From Xanthomonas albilineans (GTDB lineage Bacteria; Pseudomonadota; Gammaproteobacteria; Xanthomonadales; Xanthomonadaceae), in contig NZ_MDCB01000009.1 in assembly GCF_002939705.1 (NCBI RefSeq), positions 1 to 64,000 on the forward strand: DNA of 64,000 nt. Reading direction: 5' to 3'. The notes beneath the pieces were generated by a model that had not been told where the DNA came from, searched no databases, and worked only from the letters and a program-made list of their open reading frames with translations. The position numbers were made by a program, and so were the translations under genes. Every line of letters starts with the position of its first letter. The first letter of the stretch is position 1. Below, piece after piece: positions 1 through 8,103 of the stretch.

Positions 1-41
1 TCCCTTTTTCGCCCCGACGTTTCCGTCGAAGTAAGCCGCCC

Positions 42-69
42 ATCATAGCGGACTTTTTCTTGCCGTCAA
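42..69 (-). promoter_or_regulatory. Leftward sigma70-like promoter 1 of three tandem copies
   Basis: On the minus strand there is a TTGACG -35 box (64-69), a 16-bp spacer and a TATGAT -10 box (42-47). The core is almost the same as the copy exactly 100 bp upstream. Downstream, at 15-28, the transcript would carry a CGACG-GAAA-CGTCG stem with a GNRA-type loop. Tandem near-consensus promoters are typical of rRNA or tRNA operons. The downstream gene lies outside the window, so its identity is inference. Confidence 0.7.
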
Positions 70-141
70 CACCTCCGTTCGAGGTTGCTGACGCCGCTTC
101 AGCCTAACCCCACGCAGGGCTTCCTCTGAAGCGAGCCGATC

Positions 142-169
142 ATCATAGCGGCTTTTTCCACACCGTCAA
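142..169 (-). promoter_or_regulatory. Leftward sigma70-like promoter 2 of three tandem copies
   Basis: The minus strand shows TTGACG (164-169), a 16-bp spacer and TATGAT (142-147). The A-rich spacer and flanks resemble promoter 1, so the pair is a direct repeat of about 45 bp with a 100-bp period (about 24-70 and 124-170). Confidence 0.7.
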
Positions 170-246
170 TCCCTCTTAGTGAGGGTCCGACGTCACCCGC
201 CTAGCTCTGCCACACCGAAGCCAGGCAGTTGCGAAGCGGGCCGCGC

Positions 247-274
247 AGTCTAACGGGACGAGCAAAAAGGTCAA
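247..274 (-). promoter_or_regulatory. Leftward sigma70-like promoter 3 of three tandem copies
   Basis: The minus strand shows TTGACC (269-274), a 16-bp spacer and TAGACT (247-252). It is a weaker match than the other two and its spacer is not a copy of theirs, but box spacing and orientation are the same and it sits about 105 bp upstream of promoter 2. Apart from these promoters I see nothing else in 1-414. Confidence 0.5.
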
Positions 275-414
275 CATTTTTCTGACAACCACGCACACAC
301 TGTATCCTGACGTTCAATCAATCCAATGCGCCATACCGACGACGCAAAGCGCTGCGCCTGTGGCACGCGATGCGGGCTTGGTGAAAGCGCTCATGCTCTT
401 CCGCAAGGCCCCGC

Positions 415-1596
415 ATGTCTGCTCCTGCCGTACGCGACGCTTGGCGCGACGCCTCTCTCTCCGCGCTGATCGCCGGCTTCGTCACGGTATTGGTCGGCTT
501 TACCAGTTCAGCAGCGATCGTGTTCGAGGCCGCGCGTACTGTCGGCGCCTCGCAGGCGCAGATCGCCTCTTGGATGTTGGCGCTGGGGTTCGGCATTGCG
601 GTGACCTGCATCGGGTTGTCGCTGCGCTACCGAATGCCGGTGGTGACCGCATGGTGTACGCCAGGCGCGGCGTTGCTCATTGGCAGCGGCGGCGGGTTGC
701 CGTTGTCCGATGCGATTGGCGGCTTCGTGCTGGCAGCAGCACTGACGGCGGTGGCCGGATTTTCCGGATTGTTCGAACGGGCGCTGCGACGGATTCCACT
801 GTCGCTGGCCTCGGCGATGTTGGCCGGCGTGCTGCTACGGTTCGGGCTGGATGTGTTCGTGGCCATGCAGCATCAACTCGGCATGGCGCTGACGATGTTC
901 GCGGTATATCTGCTCGGACGCCGCGCGTTCCCACGCTATGCGGTGATCGCGACGCTGCTGGCCGGCATCGCGTTCGCCGCCGTTAATGGCGCACTGCACC
1001 TGGAGGCGGTGCAGTTGCGTCTGACGCGGCCGGCACTGGTGTGGCCGACGCTGTCCTGGCAGGCGCTGTTCGGTATCGCATTGCCGCTTTTCGTGGTGAC
1101 GATGACCTCGCAGAACCTGCCGGGAGTGGCGGCGATTCGCGCATCCGGTTACGCCGTGCCGATCTCGCCGACGCTGGGCTGGATCGGCGTGATCAATGTA
1201 CTGCTGGCGCCGTTCGGCGCCTTTGCGATGAATCTTGCGGCGATCACCGCGTCCATCTGTCTGGGCCGCGAGGCACAGGAGGATCCGCAGCGGCGCTACA
1301 TGGCCGCCGTGGCCGCTGGGCTGTTCTATTTGCTGATCGGCGTCTTCGGCGCCACGGTCGCGGCGCTGTTCGCCGCGCTTCCCAGAGAGTTGGTCATGGC
1401 CATCGCCGGCATCGCGCTGCTGGGCACCATCGGCAATAGTCTGGCGTCGGCACTGAAGGAGGAGCGCGAACGCGAGCCAGCGCTGATCGCATTCCTGGTC
1501 ACCGCATCCGGGCTGTCGTTATTCGGCATCGGCGCGGCGTTGTGGGGGCTGCTGGCCGGAGCAGGGTCAATGGCGCTGTGGCGACATAAGCGCTGA
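415..1596 (+). CDS. benE: BenE-family benzoate/proton symporter
   Basis: This 393-residue inner-membrane protein consists almost entirely of hydrophobic segments, about 11-12 predicted helices, matching the BenE/YdcO family in length and pattern. The N-terminal block with GFVTVLVGFTSSAAIVF and the region around CTPGAALL are family-like. BenE proteins are proposed to import benzoate with protons, but many members are uncharacterised and the substrate here is unproven. The gene stands alone and converges on the phytochrome gene with a 21-bp gap. No aromatic catabolism genes lie nearby, so a role in benzoate use is not supported by context. Confidence 0.85.
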   Translation: MSAPAVRDAWRDASLSALIAGFVTVLVGFTSSAAIVFEAARTVGASQAQIASWMLALGFGIAVTCIGLSLRYRMPVVTAWCTPGAALLIGSGGGLPLSDAIGGFVLAAALTAVAGFSGLFERALRRIPLSLASAMLAGVLLRFGLDVFVAMQHQLGMALTMFAVYLLGRRAFPRYAVIATLLAGIAFAAVNGALHLEAVQLRLTRPALVWPTLSWQALFGIALPLFVVTMTSQNLPGVAAIRASGYAVPISPTLGWIGVINVLLAPFGAFAMNLAAITASICLGREAQEDPQRRYMAAVAAGLFYLLIGVFGATVAALFAALPRELVMAIAGIALLGTIGNSLASALKEEREREPALIAFLVTASGLSLFGIGAALWGLLAGAGSMALWRHKR

Positions 1597-1617
1597 GCAT
1601 GCGCCAACGCTTGCGAC

Positions 1618-3528
1618 TCAGCGCGGGTCGCGCAGTTGCAGCAGCCAATGCGTGGGGATTCCGGAGGGATTGGGCAGCGGTTCGAAATCGAACTGGCGAT
1701 GCACCGCGACGGCGCCATCCACGCGCAACGGCAAGGTGACATAGGCCGCACGTCCCTGCCGCAACAAGGTGGCGATGCGTTGCGTTTCCTCTGGCACGGC
1801 ATCGCTGGCATAGAGCCGATCCAGCGCGCAGCCAATCAGTTCGGCGACCTCGCGCTGGTACAGCGAAGCGAAGGCATCGTTGACGAACACCAGACAACTG
1901 GGCTGTTGTTCGCTGCCACGTTCGACGATCGCCACCGGCTCGCGCAAGCGCGACAGCGAGGCTTCCAGCAACACGAAATCCTGCTGGAACCGCTTGCGCT
2001 CCATCAGTTCGATCAACACCCGCAAGCTGCGCGCCGATTCCAGGCTCAGTGGCGACCAGGGCTGTGCACGACCGCGCACGGTTTCCTGCCAGAGGTCGAA
2101 ACTCTTGCGTGGCGACAGGCGCGAGTCGGGGATGTCCTGCAATTTGGCCAACTGGGGGTTACCGGCCCAGTTGACCGTGCGCACCTGCTCGCGGCGGGTC
2201 CATAGCAAGGCGCTGCGCGACTGCGGCATCAACGGCACGAAGATGAAACCGGCCGCGAGCGGGGCCAGATCAGCCAGCGCCGGAAAGGTCTGGCCGATCT
2301 GATCTGTGTGTAGCGCGCCGACGGCATCGTGGCGCAAGGCTTCATGGTGGGTATCCTCGATCTGTTCGCGGATGCGCGCCAGATCCTCGATCGCCGGCAT
2401 CATGCCGTGGCGGGTAACGTGATCCCCGTGGAAAACCGCCACGCCATCGGCATCCACCACGTCGAGCAGGTCCGAGGCCATCTCATCGAGCATGCTGGCG
2501 GTCAGCATCTCGGCGTCGTTGAAGTTGGTAATCAGTTTTTCCCGCAAGGTCAGCAGCATCGACTCGGTGCGCGCACGCGCCACTGCGGTCAGCGCACCGA
2601 TCCGACCGGCCAGCGCGCGGCTGACCGCATCGGCGACGTCGCGCATCTCGTGATTGCAGAAATACGGGCGATAGTGATGGCAAGCCACCAGCCCCCATAG
2701 CGCATCGTTGACCACGATCGAGGTGACCAAGGTGGCGGTGACGCCCATGTTGGCCAGGTATTCCAGATGCACCGGCGAGACACTGCGCAGGCTCACGTCG
2801 CTCAGGTCCAGCGGCGCGTGCAAACGCGGGTGCAAGGTAGGCTGGATCGGCGACGGCATATAGCCGACGTCGACGATCTGGCGCACGCGGTTGCGCAGAT
2901 ACAGCGCACGCGCCTGGGCTGGGATATCGGTGGCCGGGTAGTGCAGGCCGAGGTACGGCTCCAGCTCCGCCGCACGCGCCTCGGCAACGACATCGCCATT
3001 CCACTCTTCATCGAAGCGGTAGATCATCACCCTGTCGTAGCCGATCAGCGCACGCAGGCTCTTGGCGGCGCGCTGGCAGGCATCTTCGATGTTGGTGTCG
3101 GACTCGAGCCGCCGCAGCACCGGCAACGCCTCGCGCAAGGTGGCATCGGCCAGCGGCGCATCGCGCAGTTCCAGTTCCAGCAGCCATTGCTCTGGATACA
3201 GATGCCAGGCGCCAACCCAGCGTTGTGCCGACATCGCGGTGTCGTGCCGAAAGGCGATGTCGACATACGCGAGGTGACTGGGCTCGGTCGCGTCAGGCAG
3301 CAACCGCGTACGCGGATCCTCAACCGCGAGAATGCTGTCGTAGCGCTGCCTCAGTAGTTCCTCCAGCGGCTGGCCGAATAGATCGGCGGCAGTGGCGCTG
3401 GCCTGCACGATGCAACCATCGCTGGGTTCGATCACCAACAACACGCCATACGGCTGCACCGACCCGGGGATATGGATCGGCTCACGCGCACACGCGTCCA
3501 TATCCAGAGGCGCGATGGAATCACTCAT
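1618..3528 (-). CDS. bphP: Bacteriophytochrome with PAS output domain (XccBphP-like)
   Basis: This 636-residue red/far-red photoreceptor has the order PAS (about 10-115), GAF (about 145-310), PHY (about 320-505) and a C-terminal PAS (about 525-636). Cys13 is placed to attach biliverdin. The GAF domain carries the DIP motif at 201-203 (within PATDIPAQAR), and PRKSF matches the PHY-tongue PRxSF motif. No histidine kinase domain follows, so it ends in a PAS9-type output domain as described for Xanthomonas campestris BphP. The chosen ATG overlaps the bphO stop as ATGA. The frame is open for another 42 codons upstream, but those lie inside bphO. Co-transcription with bphO supplies the chromophore. 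Confidence 0.95.
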   Translation of the reverse strand: MSDSIAPLDMDACAREPIHIPGSVQPYGVLLVIEPSDGCIVQASATAADLFGQPLEELLRQRYDSILAVEDPRTRLLPDATEPSHLAYVDIAFRHDTAMSAQRWVGAWHLYPEQWLLELELRDAPLADATLREALPVLRRLESDTNIEDACQRAAKSLRALIGYDRVMIYRFDEEWNGDVVAEARAAELEPYLGLHYPATDIPAQARALYLRNRVRQIVDVGYMPSPIQPTLHPRLHAPLDLSDVSLRSVSPVHLEYLANMGVTATLVTSIVVNDALWGLVACHHYRPYFCNHEMRDVADAVSRALAGRIGALTAVARARTESMLLTLREKLITNFNDAEMLTASMLDEMASDLLDVVDADGVAVFHGDHVTRHGMMPAIEDLARIREQIEDTHHEALRHDAVGALHTDQIGQTFPALADLAPLAAGFIFVPLMPQSRSALLWTRREQVRTVNWAGNPQLAKLQDIPDSRLSPRKSFDLWQETVRGRAQPWSPLSLESARSLRVLIELMERKRFQQDFVLLEASLSRLREPVAIVERGSEQQPSCLVFVNDAFASLYQREVAELIGCALDRLYASDAVPEETQRIATLLRQGRAAYVTLPLRVDGAVAVHRQFDFEPLPNPSGIPTHWLLQLRDPR

Positions 3529-4124
3529 GCGGCAGTCTCCAGGGCAAGATGGGTATGGAAATGCGCGAACATGGTCCGCGCGCCGTCGATCGCGGCCTGT
3601 CGCCGTGCCGGGGTGGTCAGGGCCTGTTCGAGGCGCTGCTGAAAATGTCGCCAAGCATCCGGATCGGCGTTGCCCAGTTCGAAATAGCGCAACGCCGATG
3701 CGGATTCGGCCAGACGCGCGCGCAATTGCCGGGCAATCACTCGCCCCCCCAGCCGCGAGCCCTCGACGACATAAAGCATGCCCCAGCCGCTACCGGCAGC
3801 ATGCGCGGGTGGTGCCGGCAGTAACGCCGGCGGTGGCACCTGCAATACAAGCAGATCCTGGACCAACAGTGGAATGCGCGGCTGGTAGCGCCATCGAGCA
3901 TCGCCGCAATCGCGCAGCCAGGCCGCCTCGCGCTGCTCCCAACCGGCCAACACGGCATGGTGGCGACGCAACAGCTGCGCGTAATCGCACAACGACAAGG
4001 TGCCACTCATCAAAGCTCGCATCGTCGGCAAGCGTTCGACGGCCTCGTGCTGCGATGCGGTGGCCTCGCGCAGCAAACGCGATGCGGTAAACGGCAGGAC
4101 GGTTCCATCGGGAGGCGGCATCAT
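3525..4124 (-). CDS. bphO: Biliverdin-producing heme oxygenase BphO
   Basis: A heme oxygenase of about 199 residues that opens heme to biliverdin, the phytochrome chromophore. The SQHEAVE segment near residue 26 is placed to supply the proximal heme-ligand histidine, and GWGMLYVVEGSRLGG matches the distal-helix region of bacterial BphO proteins. The frame is open to 4229, but family length favours the ATG pair at 4121-4124. The stop overlaps the bphP start by 4 bp, showing translational coupling. A tandem 11-bp repeat lies about 150 bp upstream in the likely promoter region. Confidence 0.9.
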   Translation of the reverse strand: MMPPPDGTVLPFTASRLLREATASQHEAVERLPTMRALMSGTLSLCDYAQLLRRHHAVLAGWEQREAAWLRDCGDARWRYQPRIPLLVQDLLVLQVPPPALLPAPPAHAAGSGWGMLYVVEGSRLGGRVIARQLRARLAESASALRYFELGNADPDAWRHFQQRLEQALTTPARRQAAIDGARTMFAHFHTHLALETAA

Positions 4125-4268
4125 GGAGGCGGCTGGCAGCAGCAGCACGATTGGCCGCGATGAAGAGAACACACAGCGTAGCAACGCCGATGGCACGCTG
4201 CCAGACAGGCAAGGCGTGGCCGCCGACACAAGCTGAGCGGTTCATGCCATGCGCGATATGCGAACGGT

Positions 4269-4290
4269 TATAAGACCACTATAAGACCAC
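4269..4290. repeat. Perfect tandem 11-bp repeat upstream of bphO
   Basis: TATAAGACCAC occurs twice back to back (4269-4279 and 4280-4290) in the 215-bp gap between the mutarotase gene and bphO. Read toward bphO it is GTGGTCTTATA twice, ending in a TATAAC-like box. It could be a promoter or an activator/repressor site for the photoreceptor operon. The repeat is seen directly; the function is inference. Confidence 0.55.
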
Positions 4291-4339
4291 CCACGGGCGG
4301 CGTAAGACACACCGCAGACACCGACCAGCACCCGCCGCC

Positions 4340-5206
4340 TCAGAGTGGCGCGACCGCGATTGTCTGCTGCAGCACGTGGCGGGCGCCCGGTGCCAGTTCG
4401 ATCACCTCCGGTCCGGCGTTGGCCGGCTCCAGGCACACGAACTGGCGCCAGTGGGATCCCACGTCGACCATCGCGTGGGCCCCGGCTTCGCCCGGATTCC
4501 ACGCCACCAGGGTGCGGCTGCCGCTGGTAGCGAGATGAATCCGACGCTGCAGGCCCGGATCGAGCAGGGTGTAGCGGCCGCCGGCATCGATGTAGATGCG
4601 GTCGCTACGGCCTGGATCGCGCGGATCCTGCAAGGTCCAATCGCCCTGCTGCCGATGCATGCTGGCGTAGCCGTCGAACTTGTCCAGGTAGTCGAGCCCG
4701 TCCAAGCCCTGCACTCGCACCTGGGTGGCGTCGGCGACCCGAAAATAATTGTGCAGGGCTTGGGTGATGCGTGCCGTGACACTGCCGATGTTGTCGGTAA
4801 TGAGGTGCTGCTCCAACGTGGCGCCGATGCGCAGGTGCAGACGCAAGCGCAATGACAGCGCGTCGACGTCTAGCGGTACCAAGGTCAAGACCAGGCTACC
4901 GTCGACCTCTCGCTGCGCCTCCTGCCACTGCCACTGCACCGTGCGCACGACACCGTGCGCGGGTACGGCGTCGGTCTGACCTTGGCGACCGAAATACGGC
5001 CAGCACACCGGCGTGCCACCGCGGATCGGGGTCGGCGTCGGCTGCGCACTCGGCGACAACCACAGGACATCGGTGCCGCCCTTGGGTACGAACGAAAGAA
5101 CCTGACCGCCGAACAGGCTGATCGCAGCGGTGGACTGCGCCGTGTCCACCAGCAACGAAGGATAGCCGTGGAAATCGCCTACGCTCAAACCGGGGACGTC
5201 GGACAT
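4340..5206 (-). CDS. D-hexose-6-phosphate mutarotase (YeaD-like aldose epimerase)
   Basis: This 288-residue cytoplasmic enzyme belongs to the aldose-1-epimerase fold, YeaD branch, which interconverts alpha and beta anomers of glucose-6-phosphate-type sugars. Family-like segments include the early LLVDTAQSTAAISLFGGQVLSF strand pair, RGGTPVCWPYFG, HGVVRTVQW with a candidate catalytic histidine, and LHNYFRV. The C-terminal CLEPAN block is also conserved. The start lies inside the 3' end of the transglycosylase gene with a 22-bp overlap, so the two are probably co-transcribed, although their functions are unrelated. Confidence 0.88.
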   Translation of the reverse strand: MSDVPGLSVGDFHGYPSLLVDTAQSTAAISLFGGQVLSFVPKGGTDVLWLSPSAQPTPTPIRGGTPVCWPYFGRQGQTDAVPAHGVVRTVQWQWQEAQREVDGSLVLTLVPLDVDALSLRLRLHLRIGATLEQHLITDNIGSVTARITQALHNYFRVADATQVRVQGLDGLDYLDKFDGYASMHRQQGDWTLQDPRDPGRSDRIYIDAGGRYTLLDPGLQRRIHLATSGSRTLVAWNPGEAGAHAMVDVGSHWRQFVCLEPANAGPEVIELAPGARHVLQQTIAVAPL

Positions 5207-6579
5207 GGGCTACATGCTCCGTGGCGCGCTGATGTGGACATAACCATGCTAGCGAACGGGCGACGGAGCGCCGTGGTCGCTTTGCCGACGGATGGCGATG
5301 ACGCATGTGCGGGTGCGGGTGCGGGTGCGGAAGGCACTTTGGCAGGCGTCGCGGGTGCCTCACGGCGCAACGCGTCGAGGATGCGCTGCCCGGCGCGGCC
5401 ATCGACCGGCTGCAAGCCCAACCGATGCTGCTCAGCCTGGATGGCACGGCGGGTGGCGGTGCCGATCATGCCATCGGCCTGGCCGATCGCATACCCGCGC
5501 GCCAATAGCAAGGTCTGTAGTTCGCGCCGCTCCGCGCGGCCCAGTCCGGGATCGTCGGTCGGCCAGGCGGCGACCAGCCCGGGCTTGCCGCGCAGGCGGT
5601 CGGACAACAACGCAATGGCCAGCGCATAACTTTCAGCGGCGTTGTAGGCATAGATGGCGTCGTAGTTACGGAACACCAGAAATGCGGGACCATCCACGCC
5701 GGCCGGCAGCAGCAGCGCGGCCGGGGTCTGCGTCGCCAGCGCAGGGAGGGCGCGGCCATCGGCGGCAGTCAGCCCGCGCGCGCGCCAGTCCGCCAGCGGC
5801 CGGCGTTGCGTGCGCCCGGCGAGTGCCGAATCGAAACCGTCCGGCAACTTCACCTCCAGCCCCCACGGCTGTCCGCTCTGCCAACCGGACAGCTTGAGGT
5901 AGTGCGCGGTCGAGGCCAGTGCGTCGGGAAGACTGGCGACCAGGTCGCGGCGACCATCGCCATCGCCGTCCACCGCGATACGCGCGTAGGTGCTGGGCAT
6001 GAACTGGGTATGGCCGAAAGCGCCTGCCCAGGAGCCGGTCAGCCCTTCGGGCTTTAGATCGCCGGCTTGCAGCAGCTTCAACAACGCGAACAGTTCGCCG
6101 CGAAAGAACGGCTGACGGCGGCCGTTGCACGCCAAGGTCAACAGCGACACCAACAATGGACGTTTGCCCGTGCTGCAACCGTAATCGCTCTCCACGCCCC
6201 ACACCGCGACCACCGTCTGCGCATCCACGCCGTATTGCTGCGCCACGTGCGCGAGCAGATCGCGGTGGGCGCTCAACATCCCACGACCATCGTCGATGCG
6301 TTGGGTATCGACCAAGCCGGCCAGATAATCCCAGATCGGCGTGGTGAACTCGGGTTGCGCATCAAGGAGCGGTAACACGCTCATGTCCGGTTGCAGGCCG
6401 GCGGTGAAGCGATCGAAAGCCGCTGCTGTCACCCCATTTTTGCCGGCGGCGGTGCGCAGGCCCGCGACGCAGGTGGCGAAGGTCGGGTCCACTGCCGATG
6501 CACTGGCGGACGCGGCGGACGGGGTTTGCGCGATGGCGCACGGCACCACGCACAGCAAGGCCCAAGCGAAACGCAGCAT
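5185..6579 (-). CDS. MltB-type lytic murein transglycosylase with peptidoglycan-binding tail
   Basis: A 464-residue exported enzyme that cleaves peptidoglycan glycan strands to 1,6-anhydro products. The chosen ATG has a good GAGGAAG ribosome-binding site and begins a signal peptide ending near CAIAQ. The SLT/MltB domain (about 40-335) contains VAVWGVESDYG, with the catalytic glutamate of the family, and GAFGHTQFMPSTY. A PG_binding_1 domain follows (about 355-415), with YAIGQADGMIGTATRRAIQ. The last 55 residues are a low-complexity Ala-Pro tail encoded partly by a hexanucleotide repeat, and the gene end overlaps the mutarotase start. This is the branch annotated as lytic murein transglycosylase (MltB-like) rather than E. 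coli MltB itself. Confidence 0.9.
   Translation of the reverse strand: MLRFAWALLCVVPCAIAQTPSAASASASAVDPTFATCVAGLRTAAGKNGVTAAAFDRFTAGLQPDMSVLPLLDAQPEFTTPIWDYLAGLVDTQRIDDGRGMLSAHRDLLAHVAQQYGVDAQTVVAVWGVESDYGCSTGKRPLLVSLLTLACNGRRQPFFRGELFALLKLLQAGDLKPEGLTGSWAGAFGHTQFMPSTYARIAVDGDGDGRRDLVASLPDALASTAHYLKLSGWQSGQPWGLEVKLPDGFDSALAGRTQRRPLADWRARGLTAADGRALPALATQTPAALLLPAGVDGPAFLVFRNYDAIYAYNAAESYALAIALLSDRLRGKPGLVAAWPTDDPGLGRAERRELQTLLLARGYAIGQADGMIGTATRRAIQAEQHRLGLQPVDGRAGQRILDALRREAPATPAKVPSAPAPAPAHASSPSVGKATTALRRPFASMVMSTSARHGACSPCPTSPV
5308..5331. repeat. Hexanucleotide tandem repeat (four copies)
   Basis: Three perfect TGCGGG units are followed by one TGCGGA, inside the transglycosylase reading frame, where they encode an APAPAPA run. 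Gain or loss of a 6-bp unit keeps the frame and would only change tail length. Confidence 0.75.
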
Positions 6580-6663
6580 CGAAACTTCCTCGCCGACAAC
6601 AGGCCGCACATCATAAACAACCGCATCGCACACGCCACTCACCCGGCGACGGCGACGCGACGC

Positions 6664-7056
6664 TCAATCCAGCGCATCAAGGTAGTACCAGCACCCGTCC
6701 TCGCGCACGAAGCGGCTGTGTTCGGTCATGCGCACCGCGCTGCCGCCGCCGATGCGATAGCGCGCCAGAAACGCGACCTCGGCACGCGCCTCGCCGGTGT
6801 TCACGACCCGCTGCACGGTAAGGCCGAGCCAAACGGTGCGCGGATCGATGTCCACCTGCGCCGGGCGCGTGGACGAATACCAACTGGCGCGCAGGTAATC
6901 GGCATCGCCGCGCACATACGCACTGTAGCGCGCGCGCATCAGCGACTCGGCATCCGGCGCGGCAGCACCCGCATGGTAGAGCCCGCAGCACTGCGCGTAA
7001 TCGCGCGGGCGGCCGCAGGGACAGGGATCGGCAAGACGCGGGGCGGACCGGGACAT
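6664..7056 (-). CDS. YchJ-family protein with SEC-C zinc motif
   Basis: A 130-residue small protein. The N-terminal [13 protein letters not shown] matches the SEC-C type zinc-binding motif, and the body ([21 protein letters not shown]) matches the YchJ/UPF0225 NTF2-like fold. The ATG at 7056 places the SEC-C motif near residue 10, as in relatives. The family function is not firmly established. It lies upstream of, and on the same strand as, the transglycosylase gene and is divergent from the TSUP permease. Confidence 0.85.
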   Translation of the reverse strand: MSRSAPRLADPCPCGRPRDYAQCCGLYHAGAAAPDAESLMRARYSAYVRGDADYLRASWYSSTRPAQVDIDPRTVWLGLTVQRVVNTGEARAEVAFLARYRIGGGSAVRMTEHSRFVREDGCWYYLDALD

Positions 7057-7154
7057 CCGCAGATTGTGCCGGCTGCCGCGACGCGCTGCACGCGGCGAGC
7101 GCCATGGCGGCCGACCACGGCTATGCTGGCCGCCCCTTTGCACGGAGCCTTCGC

Positions 7155-7928
7155 GTGCTGGAATCGATTCCCACCGAACTACCGTGGCTGCTATGCATCG
7201 CTTTCAGCGCGGGACTGGTGGACGCGGCGGTGGGCGGTGGCGGCTTGATCCAGTTGCCGGGGCTGTTCGCGACCCTGCCACAGCAAGCCCCCGCCCTGCT
7301 GTTGGGGACCAACAAGTTCAGTTCGATGGCCGGCACCGGCGCGGCCACCTGGCGCTACACACGCCATGTGCGCTTGCCATGGCGACCAGTGCTGTATGCG
7401 ACAGCGGCGGCGTTCGCGTTCTCTTTCCTCGGTGCCACTGCGGTCAGCCTGTTGCCGAAACAGGCCGTGCGACCGCTGATCCTGGTGCTGCTGATCGCGA
7501 TGCTGGGATACACGCTGCTCAAGAAGGACTTCGGCGCCTTGCACCGGCCACGCCACATCGGTCGCCGCGAACTGGTGATCGCGCTGACGATGGGCGCGGC
7601 GATCGGTTTCTACGACGGTTTCTTCGGCCCGGGTACCGGCAGCTTCCTGATCTTCCTGTTCATCCGTTTCTTCGGCCTGGATTTCCTGCGCGCCTCGGCC
7701 GCAGCGAAGGTGGTCAATCTGGCGACCAACCTGGCCGCGCTGTGCTTCTTCTTACCCAGCGGGCAAGTGCTGCTGGCCGCGGCGCTACCGATGGCGGCGG
7801 CCAACGTGGCCGGCGCGATGACCGGCACGCGGCTGGCGCTGCGCGGCGGCACACCCCTGATCCGGCGATTGTTCCTGGTGTTGGTGGTGGTGCTGATCGG
7901 CAAGATGGGCTGGGATGTGCTGCACTAA
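7155..7928 (+). CDS. TSUP-family membrane permease (TauE/SafE-like)
   Basis: A 257-residue protein of about eight hydrophobic segments. The repeated motifs [18 protein letters not shown] and [19 protein letters not shown] are the two half-domain signatures of the TauE/SafE sulfite/sulfoacetate exporter family. I chose the GTG at 7155 because GGAGCC precedes it at good spacing and the product starts just before the first helix; an in-frame ATG at 7104 is possible. Substrate cannot be told from sequence. Confidence 0.85.
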   Translation: MLESIPTELPWLLCIAFSAGLVDAAVGGGGLIQLPGLFATLPQQAPALLLGTNKFSSMAGTGAATWRYTRHVRLPWRPVLYATAAAFAFSFLGATAVSLLPKQAVRPLILVLLIAMLGYTLLKKDFGALHRPRHIGRRELVIALTMGAAIGFYDGFFGPGTGSFLIFLFIRFFGLDFLRASAAAKVVNLATNLAALCFFLPSGQVLLAAALPMAAANVAGAMTGTRLALRGGTPLIRRLFLVLVVVLIGKMGWDVLH

Positions 7929-8103
7929 GAGTGGCTAACAAAACGTCGCGAGTCTGTGTCGGATGGGCGTTGACAGCGCGCAGGAAACGCAATCTACAGG
8001 CAGTACATAAGGATTCCGAGCACTACCCGCGCCCGTCCGACAGAGACGCCGTAGTTTGGCCAGCTACTCTAAGGCACGCCGGTTCGGCGCACGCCTACGC
8101 GTT

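Noticed and set aside
7929-8103. 175-bp gap between the TSUP and jetD genes that begins with GAGTGGCTAACAAAACG, resembling an insertion-sequence end.
   Set aside because: No matching inverted repeat or transposase fragment could be found, so it is left unassigned.
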